A stretch of DNA of 5,808 bases from Chloroflexota bacterium (GTDB lineage: Bacteria; Chloroflexota; Dehalococcoidia; GIF9; UBA5629): NCBI GenBank assembly GCA_026389635.1, contig JAPLHM010000193.1, positions 1 through 5,808 on the forward strand. Reading direction: 5' to 3'. The notes beneath the pieces are model-generated. The model was not told the DNA's origin, made no database searches, and saw only the letters and a list, made by a program, of their open reading frames with translations. How positions within the stretch are numbered: position 1 is the first letter of the stretch; each line of letters starts with the position of its first letter. Below are positions 1 through 5,617 of the stretch, piece by piece. The position numbers were made by a program, and so were the translations under genes.

Positions 1-755
1 CCCATGATCTGGGGGTCGATATCGTCAGGGAAAGTCTTCACCTTGATTGCCAGTTTCCGCTCCAGTTCGTCCACCAGGCCGGCGTTCTTGGCCACACCAC
101 CTGTGACAACTACATCTTGCACCAACCCTATCCTCTTAACCAGCGCAGACACACGTGTTGCCACAGCCTGATGTAATCCCTGGATGATGGAATTCAAGGG
201 CACTTCATCGTTGACCAGGTTTATCACCTCCGACTCGATGAAAACGCTGCACATACTGCTGAGGGTGACAGGCTGGTAGCTCCCGGAGGCGTGCAAACCG
301 GCCAAGTCCTTCACATCGATTCCCACACTGCGGGCGATGAAGTCCAGGAAACGCCCGGTGCCTGCGGCGCATTTATCGTTAGTGACAAAATCTATCATCT
401 CTCCACTGGTGTCCAACGAGATGACTTTAGTGTCCTGTCCGCCTATATCGATGATGGTCCTGACAGAGGGCAGCAAGAACCTGGCGCCCTTGCCGTGAGC
501 GGAGATCTCAGATATATTCTCGTCTGCAAAAGAGACTTTGGCCCGCCCATAGCCTGTGCCGAATATGCAGGCTACGTCTGTAGCCTGTAAGCCTGCCATT
601 TCAAGCACCTTCTCAAAGCATTCGCGCGCCGTCCCCCTGGGGTTAGTGGTGCTGGGTCCAATTACATATGGCCCCAAATGTTCATCAATCCACAGGGCAG
701 CTTTGCTGGTGGTAGAGCCTATATCGATGCCGGCGGTGGCCAAACTATTACTCAT
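1..755 (-). CDS. 2-hydroxyacyl-CoA dehydratase activator ATPase (HgdC / BcrA-BadF-BzdN family), C-terminus cut by window edge
   Basis: This ASKHA-fold ATPase is the activator of the dehydratase encoded just upstream. In the family, a homodimer binds one [4Fe-4S] cluster at its interface and couples ATP hydrolysis to injecting a low-potential electron into the partner enzyme in the cytoplasm. Visible motifs are the phosphate-1 loop GIDIGSTTSK (residues 9-18), GTGYGR (66-71), the phosphate-2 motif DIGGQDTK (103-110) and the adenosine motif VVTGGVAKNAG (216-226). Cys129 (NDKCAAGTG) and Cys169 (SSMCSVFIESE) match the two cluster cysteines of this family. 251 complete codons are present; relatives are about 260 residues and often continue after DPQIMG with a short GALGAAL-like helix, so only about 10-15 residues are missing. 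The ATG overlaps the upstream stop as ATGA, with AGGA and GAGG purine tracts 10 and 4 nt before it. It could equally be the small ATPase subunit of a benzoyl-CoA-reductase-like complex; a second ATPase gene beyond the left edge would decide this. Confidence 0.93.
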   Translation of the reverse strand, partial: MSNSLATAGIDIGSTTSKAALWIDEHLGPYVIGPSTTNPRGTARECFEKVLEMAGLQATDVACIFGTGYGRAKVSFADENISEISAHGKGARFLLPSVRTIIDIGGQDTKVISLDTSGEMIDFVTNDKCAAGTGRFLDFIARSVGIDVKDLAGLHASGSYQPVTLSSMCSVFIESEVINLVNDEVPLNSIIQGLHQAVATRVSALVKRIGLVQDVVVTGGVAKNAGLVDELERKLAIKVKTFPDDIDPQIM

Positions 756-2059
756 GCAGCCTCTTTCCTGGGCTTGACAACGTTTTCGACGAACTGAGAG
801 ATATACTCCTGGATTGTCTCAATTGGTGTAACCCGCGGGTCGAACATGTCAAATTCGAAGAAAAGCAGGGGGATACCCGCCTCTCGCGAGGCCTCTCTGA
901 AAAGCCCGATGCCGCCATGGCCATGTTTACAGGCTACATGCCCGGCGAATATACCGAAATCCGCCTGATAATCAGCACACAAAAGCAGGTAATCATCAAT
1001 ATAATTATCTATGGGGCCCTTGAATTGTCTTGACATGGGCATCACCCTGAGACATTTGCGTGCTAAGCCCTCCAGCATGGATTCAGGCGTTGAGGTATCG
1101 ATTAAAGCCTCAGCCGCATAAAATCCGAAAAGGTCCATGGGGATAACCAGCTTCAGTTCGCTTTCCATCCAGTCGTAGAATTGCAGGTCCCACCAGACGG
1201 GGTCCTGGTACCAGACCGCGCGGTAAGTTTCACCGCCGGCGATGGCGCTCTCCCCTCTTTCAATGCGCTCTTTAGCTTCATCACGGAAGGCCCTGGCGAC
1301 CACTGTGCCCTCGGGATCACCTGAAAGGGCCACCAGCAGGGCTGTGTTCAGGGCGACAAGTTTGCTTACCTGGGGGCAGGGGATGTGTTTTCTTAATTCG
1401 TTCCAGTCCCTCAGGCATTCGGCAGTGCGGTTCGATTCCTCACATACCTCGTGAAACTTCTCCCAGCTAAATTTCCTTCCGGTGTGCTCTTCCAGGAAAG
1501 GAATTGCCTCGCGGAACTGTTTGGCTAAGTAGCGCACCTCGCGGTCGCCCGACAGATAGGGGACATCCATCATACGCATCGGTTTACGGGTAAGTTCAGT
1601 CAGCACTTTGATGGCAGCTATTTGAGAATCACAGGGCGTATTAAAATAGAAACAACAAGCAGGATCGGGATAGATTTTTTTCAGCACAAGTCCGACCGCT
1701 GATTTGTCGATAGAGCAGACCTCGGGCGCCACGCCGTGCGCCTCCGCCTCGTCAATGGCGGCCACAGTGTAATTCACATCGCCGATCAAGCCCTGCAATA
1801 CGGTCAGGACTTCAATGGGCATGGGCTGCACGCCTTCAAGCCCCCAGATCAGCTCCGGCGAGCAACCGCAGTTGTGCCATACTATGGGCCTTCCCTCATC
1901 CTGCGCCGTAAATAGCGTCTCGGTGAAATTGCGAAACCCTTTGACGATAGCGTTCATGCCTTTGGACTCAGGGTCTGCTTCGTACAACTCCATCAGGCCT
2001 GATGCGCCTTCATAGACAACTTCCCAATCGTCTTTCCTGTCTTTGCCAAGGATCGCCAT
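752..2059 (-). CDS. 2-hydroxyacyl-CoA dehydratase / benzoyl-CoA reductase family subunit (HGD-D fold), 435 aa
   Basis: This is the larger of two paralogous iron-sulfur subunits. Family members pair as a heterodimer, hold [4Fe-4S] clusters and accept electrons from the ATP-driven activator to dehydrate 2-hydroxyacyl-CoA or reduce aromatic acyl-CoA. Support for the family: WHNCGCSPEL (residues 61-70), a Cys at EVCSID (115), TPCDSQ (Cys143), and near the C-terminus GHVACKHGHGGIG (Cys377) followed by GIPLLFFEFDMFDPRV (395-410), the usual last strand and acidic segment of the fold. Length suits the BcrB/HgdA-like size class. There are 12 cysteines, including a C64-x-C66 pair and adjacent C135-C136, more than the three ligands a classical cluster needs. 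The ATG start is fixed by a perfect AGGAGG 5 nt upstream; the stop overlaps the activator start. No signal peptide or membrane segment is seen, so it is cytoplasmic. The family is firm; the substrate is unknown. Confidence 0.9.
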   Translation of the reverse strand: MAILGKDRKDDWEVVYEGASGLMELYEADPESKGMNAIVKGFRNFTETLFTAQDEGRPIVWHNCGCSPELIWGLEGVQPMPIEVLTVLQGLIGDVNYTVAAIDEAEAHGVAPEVCSIDKSAVGLVLKKIYPDPACCFYFNTPCDSQIAAIKVLTELTRKPMRMMDVPYLSGDREVRYLAKQFREAIPFLEEHTGRKFSWEKFHEVCEESNRTAECLRDWNELRKHIPCPQVSKLVALNTALLVALSGDPEGTVVARAFRDEAKERIERGESAIAGGETYRAVWYQDPVWWDLQFYDWMESELKLVIPMDLFGFYAAEALIDTSTPESMLEGLARKCLRVMPMSRQFKGPIDNYIDDYLLLCADYQADFGIFAGHVACKHGHGGIGLFREASREAGIPLLFFEFDMFDPRVTPIETIQEYISQFVENVVKPRKEAA

Positions 2060-2064
2060 ATTAG

Positions 2065-2070
2065 CCTCCT
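2065..2070 (-). promoter_or_regulatory. Ribosome binding site of the 435-aa subunit
   Basis: Perfect AGGAGG on the minus strand, 5 nt before the ATG at 2059. It lies in the 40-bp gap between the two dehydratase-family genes, which shows no terminator and no obvious internal promoter. Confidence 0.85.
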
Positions 2071-2099
2071 TTACTATGCTTCATCCCGGTGCATAAAAG

Positions 2100-3233
2100 T
2101 CATTTGCCTATCATCTCCAGGAACGCCTGGACGCGCGTGCCGACCTGGCCTGAGGCCGGGACGCCATATTCCCGCTCCAGTCCCAAGAAGGGGATGCCCT
2201 CTTTCCGCATTCGCCAGTAAAGGTTATGCCCATCGCCTGCCCAGGGGTCGCAAAACTTCATTCTCTGGAAGATAATACCATCGGCCTGGAATTCTCTCAT
2301 AGTGTCCTTCAGCGCAGTAATCTGTTCGTCGAAGCACTCCACCATACGCGCGCAGGGCGCCTGGAAGAATCTGTGCCGCGCTATGCGCTCCAAGGGGTCG
2401 CCGGCGCCATCTTCAATCGGTTCCCCGAATGAGCGCTGGCCGAAGCAAACGGCTTCGGCTACCGACAGTGCCCCCTGCTGTTCAATGCCCGCTATATATT
2501 CAGGGTTATCCAGTTCCCCGCCGGTGATAATGACCCTGGCACGGTAGTTGGCCACACCTTTGGCATTGGCCAGGCCGGCGAGGAGTTCATCCATCAGGGC
2601 GTTGTAGATGTCACGGGGCATAAGATGCGCTGCTATGGTGATGGTGAGCGCTTCCTCCCCGGTAACAGGAGGTGCTTGCTTTTTACGCATCTCATACAGA
2701 CTGGAGACCCGCTGCCGGGTGGCGTTGTGCAAGGCAATGGCCTCTTCCAACTGCTGGTTGGAAATCGTCACCTTGAAATGAGCCTCCACCTCCGATTTCA
2801 GCCTTTTCAACTCCTCCAAATACCAGTCAAATAGCCGCTCCCTGGGAATTCTGGGTATGGAAAGAAAGCTGTAGAAAGGAAGCTTGACCTTCTTCTTGAA
2901 GAGGTCGGCAGCGCGGCGGATATGGTCGCAATTCTGAGCAAGTACCACGCCATCCAGAAAATTCAGTTCCCCGCGTAACGCCAAACTGATCGTGTGGCGG
3001 ACAAATGTACATACACGGGCGCTCATATAAGCATCGCCATCGGAACTGTCCACACTGCCCGCCCCCCTCAACCTGTAGGGCAGCAGGCCGGCGGCTGTGA
3101 AAATCTCCTCGGGTATATAGGAGCAATAGTAGCCCACCACCTTTTTACCGGCGGCAATCCATTCATCCAGATAGGCGTTTCCGGGCTGCTTGATCACATT
3201 GCGAAAGATATCCATCACATCTTTATTGCCCAC
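2100..3233 (-). CDS. 2-hydroxyacyl-CoA dehydratase / benzoyl-CoA reductase family subunit (HgdB/BcrC-like), 377 aa
   Basis: This is the smaller iron-sulfur subunit, expected to form the catalytic heterodimer with the 435-residue protein encoded next. Typical family segments are GYYCSYIPEEIFTAAGLLPYRL (residues 34-55, Cys37), SARVCTFVR (Cys75), LAQNCDHIRR (98-107, Cys102), KFCDPWAGDGHNLYWRMRKEGIPFLGLE (326-353, Cys328), and a C-terminal EREYGVPASGQVGTRVQAFLE (353-373). Cys37, Cys102 and Cys328 are the likely [4Fe-4S] ligands by family position. Translation starts at GTG (3233-3231): an AGGAGG lies 8 nt upstream, whereas the first internal ATG (codon 7) lacks such a site. Length matches the BcrC/HgdB/FldC class (about 375-390 residues). 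It sits 31 bp after the CooC-like gene and 40 bp before its partner. The gene order small subunit, large subunit, ATPase resembles class I benzoyl-CoA reductase operons, but also many 2-hydroxyacyl-CoA dehydratase loci, so the substrate is left open. Confidence 0.91.
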   Translation of the reverse strand: MGNKDVMDIFRNVIKQPGNAYLDEWIAAGKKVVGYYCSYIPEEIFTAAGLLPYRLRGAGSVDSSDGDAYMSARVCTFVRHTISLALRGELNFLDGVVLAQNCDHIRRAADLFKKKVKLPFYSFLSIPRIPRERLFDWYLEELKRLKSEVEAHFKVTISNQQLEEAIALHNATRQRVSSLYEMRKKQAPPVTGEEALTITIAAHLMPRDIYNALMDELLAGLANAKGVANYRARVIITGGELDNPEYIAGIEQQGALSVAEAVCFGQRSFGEPIEDGAGDPLERIARHRFFQAPCARMVECFDEQITALKDTMREFQADGIIFQRMKFCDPWAGDGHNLYWRMRKEGIPFLGLEREYGVPASGQVGTRVQAFLEMIGK

Positions 3234-3241
3234 GGCTTTTG

Positions 3242-3247
3242 CCTCCT
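3242..3247 (-). promoter_or_regulatory. Ribosome binding site that decides the GTG start of the 377-aa subunit
   Basis: AGGAGG on the minus strand, 8 nt before the GTG at 3233. It is the only strong Shine-Dalgarno sequence near this gene's 5' end, so it supports the GTG over the ATG six codons downstream. It lies in the 31-bp gap after the CooC-like gene. Confidence 0.85.
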
Positions 3248-3264
3248 GTTTGCCCTTTGTGTCA

Positions 3265-4023
3265 TTATAGCAGTCCCAATTTGCGGGCTATCTCCAGCAC
3301 AGCGATTTGGAGTTCCGAGCCGGGCGGAAGTTCAATAAGCGGCGTGCCTTCCGCCTCCAGTCCCCTGATTACCCGGTCTTCGGGCACCAGTTCAATAATT
3401 TGCAGGGCTGCGTCCTCAATCGTCCTGGCTATCCTGGGCGGCAGGGGGCCCGAGGCGCGGTTCACGACCAGGTAAATCTTGCCCGCGCCGGTGCGCAGGT
3501 CGCCGATCAGCGCCTTCATATTGGCGGCTGTGAAAATTCCTCTCACCGTCAGGTCCGAGACTAAGAGCATGATATCTATGTCCCGGGTAGTCTGGCGGCT
3601 GATGTGCTCCAGTCCCGCCTCGCAATCGATTACCACGTAGTCGTAATTTTTCCCCAGGCGGTCGATGCAGGTGCGGATCATGTTGTTGGCAGCGCAGTAG
3701 CAGCCCGCTCCCTCGGGCCGCCCCATGGCTAAGAGGTCTATCTGCGGCGACTCCACCAGGGCCTCGCTTATCTTCATGTCGAGGTAGTCCTGCTTGGAGA
3801 GGCTGGGGTCCATGGTCCTGGCCTTGACCCTGGCTGCCATATCCTCCCTCACCTTGCCCACGGTATCGCTCAGGGGCAGGCCCAGCACCAAGTTGAGATT
3901 AGTAGCAGGGTCGGCATCGATAGCCAGCACCGTGCCCTTTCGCGAGAGCAGTTTGATAAGCAGGGCAGCGATAGTAGTCTTGCCGCTGCCCCCTTTGCCG
4001 GCGATAGCTATAGTAGTAGTCAT
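3265..4023 (-). CDS. CooC/AcsF-like P-loop ATPase with Cys-x-Cys metal-binding motif, 252 aa
   Basis: This is a SIMIBI-class (MinD/CooC) ATPase. Characterised CooC and AcsF proteins are cytoplasmic, dimerise on ATP, bind metal through a Cys-x-Cys at the dimer interface and help insert nickel into CO dehydrogenase or acetyl-CoA synthase. Seen here: the deviant Walker A GKGGSGKTT (residues 9-17) with signature Lys10 and catalytic Lys15, AIDADPATNLNLVLGL (34-49), GAGCYCAANNMIR (106-117) with Cys108-x-Cys110, and the switch motif VVIDCEAGLEHISRQT (130-145). Length equals CooC (about 250). Cys134 takes the place of the Asn often found in the DNEAG version of the switch motif. The ATG start places MTTTIAIAGKGG at the normal family N-terminus; no Shine-Dalgarno sequence is evident before it. 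An in-frame GTG at 4083 would add 20 Arg/His-rich residues foreign to the family and is rejected. It is the first gene of the dehydratase-type operon, so its client may be that enzyme and not CO dehydrogenase. This role is inferred from context only. Confidence 0.88.
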   Translation of the reverse strand: MTTTIAIAGKGGSGKTTIAALLIKLLSRKGTVLAIDADPATNLNLVLGLPLSDTVGKVREDMAARVKARTMDPSLSKQDYLDMKISEALVESPQIDLLAMGRPEGAGCYCAANNMIRTCIDRLGKNYDYVVIDCEAGLEHISRQTTRDIDIMLLVSDLTVRGIFTAANMKALIGDLRTGAGKIYLVVNRASGPLPPRIARTIEDAALQIIELVPEDRVIRGLEAEGTPLIELPPGSELQIAVLEIARKLGLL

Positions 4024-4069
4024 TTTCAATCGGCTGCGGCGCCTGGAGCCGTGAAGGTGTAGTAGGGCG

Positions 4070-4083
4070 GCGCCTCTCGGCAC
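4070..4083 (-). other. GNRA-capped RNA hairpin in the operon leader
   Basis: On the minus strand the RNA reads GUGCC-GAGA-GGCGC. It forms a 5-bp stem (one U-G wobble) closed by a GAGA tetraloop, a stable GNRA type. It ends 46 nt before the ATPase start codon. It is not followed by a U tract, so it is not an intrinsic terminator. Confidence 0.4.
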
Positions 4084-4172
4084 AGCGACACCACCGGGGA
4101 AAAGCGTATCCTTGTGGCCTACCTTCTGCTCCGCATTCTGCCCCTTAGCCCGGCATTTCCCGTTTCAACTCC

Positions 4173-4199
4173 CGATGATGCGACAATCATCCCTCATCG
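4173..4199 (-). repeat. Mutually exclusive inverted repeats near the 5' end of the leader
   Basis: The segment 4174-4179 can pair with 4186-4191 (6 bp, 6-nt loop), while 4173-4178 can instead pair with 4194-4199 (6 bp, 15-nt loop). The two helices share a strand and cannot coexist. This begins about 8 nt after the predicted transcription start. The pairing potential is seen directly; a regulatory use is not shown. Confidence 0.35.
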
Positions 4200-4213
4200 T
4201 CTCCGGGTCAGAC

Positions 4214-4242
4214 ATTCTAACACCGGCGATAATGATAATCAA
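4214..4242 (-). promoter_or_regulatory. Sigma70-like promoter for the leftward operon
   Basis: On the minus strand: -35 TTGATT (4242-4237, 4 of 6 consensus), a 17-bp spacer, -10 TAGAAT (4219-4214, 5 of 6), with TGT directly before the -10, giving an extended -10. Transcription would start near 4207. It is the best-matching promoter I found upstream of the CooC-like gene and would drive all four leftward genes. Confidence 0.65.
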
Positions 4243-4268
4243 ACATAGTAACGTCAGTTCAATTCACA

Positions 4269-4298
4269 TTGCCCCTGGTAAAAAACGGGTGGTATAAT
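4269..4298 (+). promoter_or_regulatory. Sigma70-like promoter for enolase
   Basis: -35 TTGCCC (4269-4274, 4 of 6), an 18-bp spacer and a perfect -10 TATAAT (4293-4298) preceded by TGG, an extended -10. The start would be near 4305, giving a 5' leader of about 24 nt. The -35 boxes of the two divergent promoters are only 26 bp apart, so one bound regulator could affect both. Confidence 0.75.
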
Positions 4299-4313
4299 GA
4301 CACGGATTTGGAC

Positions 4314-4318
4314 GGTGG
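4314..4318 (+). promoter_or_regulatory. Weak ribosome binding site of enolase
   Basis: GGTGG, 10 nt before the ATG at 4329, is the only Shine-Dalgarno-like tract in the short leader. It is weak compared with the AGGAGG sites of the leftward operon, but it fits the chosen start. Confidence 0.4.
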
Positions 4319-4328
4319 CAATAACAGC

Positions 4329-5603
4329 ATGAAAATAAAGGGCATCGGCGCACGCGAGATAATCGATTCCAGGGGTAATCCCACTATAGAAGTGATAGTA
4401 TCCCTGGACAACGGGGTATCCGGCAAAGCCGCTGTGCCTTCGGGCGCCAGCACGGGCAAATACGAGGCCCTGGAGCTGCGCGACGGAGATAAGAAGAGAT
4501 ACGGCGGGTTGGGCGTCCTCAAGGCTATTGAAAATGTGGTAAAAATAATTCAACCCGCACTTACGGGTTTCGATGCCTCAAACCAGGAAAAGATAGATGA
4601 CAAATTGATCGAATTAGACGGTACGCCCGATAAATCGCACTTAGGCGCCAACGCTATACTGGGGGTTTCTATGGCTGCGGCGCACGCCGCGGCTAACTGG
4701 GCCAATAAGCCCCTTTACCGGGATATGGGGGGAGAAGCCGCCGTCACCCTGCCGGTCCCCATGATGAATATCCTGAACGGCGGGAAGCACGCGGAGAACT
4801 CCACCGACCTGCAGGAATTTATGGTCATGCCCACCGGGGCAGGGAGCTTCAGCCGGGCCATGCAGATGGGTTGCGAGGTCTACCAGTCGCTGAAAAAAGT
4901 GATCAAGCAAAAGAAGCTCAATACCAACGTCGGCGACGAAGGGGGGTTCGCCCCGTGGCTGCCATCCAATAAGGAGGCCGTTGAACTGATACTGGCAGCA
5001 ATCGAAATAGCCGGTTACAGGCCGGGCACAGACTGCCATATCGCTATCGACGCGGCGGCCAGCAGCTTTTATAAAAACGGCGAGTATGTATTGGAACGCG
5101 AAGGCAAAACCCTCAGCAGCGTGGAAATGGTGGATTTCTACGCGGACTGGGTCTCAAAGTACCCCATCATCAGCATTGAGGACGGCCTGGATGAAGACGA
5201 CTGGGATGGCTGGGTTGGGCTTACAAAAAAGCTTGGGGGAAAAGTCCAACTGGTCGGCGACGACCTCTACGTCACCAACGTTAAGAGGCTTAATAAAGGC
5301 GTCGAAAAAAAGGCTTCCAACTCGGTATTGATCAAGGTAAACCAGATCGGGACCCTCACGGAAACCCTGGCCGCCATTGAAATGGCGCACAAGGCGGGAT
5401 GGACGGCCGTGATCAGCCACAGGTCGGGTGAAACCGAGGATACCACCATAGCCGACCTTTCGGTAGCCTGGAACTGCGGGCAGATCAAGACCGGCGCACC
5501 CTGCCGCAGCGAACGGGTGGCCAAGTACAACCGGCTGCTGAAAATCGAAGAGGAACTTGGCAGCAAGGCAAAATATCCCGGGCGGAAGGCCCTGCTGATT
5601 TAG
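4329..5603 (+). CDS. eno: Enolase (phosphopyruvate hydratase), 424 aa
   Basis: Enolase interconverts 2-phosphoglycerate and phosphoenolpyruvate in glycolysis and gluconeogenesis; it is cytoplasmic and Mg-dependent. The protein is complete and collinear with bacterial enolases: AREIIDSRGNPT (residues 8-19), VPSGASTGKYEALELRDG (36-53), HLGANAILGVS (104-114), LNGGKHAENSTDLQEFM (149-165, Glu163), VGDEGGFAP (201-209, catalytic Glu204), metal ligands Asp241, Glu284 (SIEDGLDEDDW) and Asp311 (VGDDLYVTN), catalytic Lys336 (LIKVNQIGTLTE), SHRSGETEDT (363-372), and GQIKTGAPCRSERVAKYN (384-401, Lys387). The metal-site segment reads DAAASSFY where DVAASEFY is common; Asp241 itself is kept. The ATG at 4329 gives the family N-terminus MKIKGIGARE. 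An in-frame TTG at 4269 lies exactly in the -35 box and upstream of the predicted transcript, so it is not used. It is followed after 14 bp by a metallo-beta-lactamase-fold gene, likely co-transcribed. Confidence 0.97.
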   Translation: MKIKGIGAREIIDSRGNPTIEVIVSLDNGVSGKAAVPSGASTGKYEALELRDGDKKRYGGLGVLKAIENVVKIIQPALTGFDASNQEKIDDKLIELDGTPDKSHLGANAILGVSMAAAHAAANWANKPLYRDMGGEAAVTLPVPMMNILNGGKHAENSTDLQEFMVMPTGAGSFSRAMQMGCEVYQSLKKVIKQKKLNTNVGDEGGFAPWLPSNKEAVELILAAIEIAGYRPGTDCHIAIDAAASSFYKNGEYVLEREGKTLSSVEMVDFYADWVSKYPIISIEDGLDEDDWDGWVGLTKKLGGKVQLVGDDLYVTNVKRLNKGVEKKASNSVLIKVNQIGTLTETLAAIEMAHKAGWTAVISHRSGETEDTTIADLSVAWNCGQIKTGAPCRSERVAKYNRLLKIEEELGSKAKYPGRKALLI

Positions 5604-5606
5604 GAG
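5602..5606 (+). promoter_or_regulatory. Ribosome binding site of the downstream metallo-beta-lactamase-fold gene
   Basis: AGGAG overlaps the enolase stop codon TAG and lies 11 nt before the next ATG (5618). Sharing bases with the stop suggests the two genes are read from one transcript. Confidence 0.55.
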
Positions 5607-5617
5607 ATTATTGGTAT

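Larger units (their letters stand above)
4024..4207 (-). other. Long 5' leader of the leftward operon, possibly structured
   Basis: From the predicted transcription start (near 4207) to the ATPase ATG there are about 184 nt with no convincing gene. The leader holds a GAGA-capped hairpin (4070-4083), two alternative helices near its 5' end (4173-4199), and two copies of the palindrome GGCGCC (4038-4043 and 4069-4074) that could pair. No known riboswitch consensus was recognised. The bases just upstream of the ATG are not purine-rich, so initiation there may be weak or controlled. Confidence 0.4.

Noticed and set aside
291..777. Plus-strand open frames opposite the activator gene
   Set aside because: The minus strand encodes a full set of HgdC-type ATPase motifs through this stretch, so the plus-strand frames are shadows.
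4024..4083. N-terminal extension of the CooC-like ATPase from an in-frame GTG at 4083
   Set aside because: It adds 20 Arg/His-rich residues before the conserved MTTTIAIAGKGG start, has no ribosome binding site, and the GTG lies within the stem of the predicted GAGA hairpin.
4027..4095. Small open frame in the leader (GTG start, stop just before the ATPase ATG) and a ten-codon ATG frame near 4197
   Set aside because: They lack well-placed ribosome binding sites and recognisable protein character; a regulatory upstream peptide is possible but unsupported.
4100..4130. Possible cobalamin riboswitch in the leader (a stretch like the B12 box: CCACAAGGATACG on the minus strand)
   Set aside because: Only a few bases match, and the conserved core and other paired elements of the cobalamin class are not present.
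4269..4328. N-terminal extension of enolase from an in-frame TTG at 4269
   Set aside because: The TTG coincides with the -35 box of the enolase promoter and would lie upstream of the transcript; family alignment from memory starts at MKIKGIGARE.
4641..5039. Antisense open frame of 132 codons inside enolase
   Set aside because: It lies wholly opposite a strongly conserved gene and its translation looks like a shadow of GC-rich codons, with no family resemblance.
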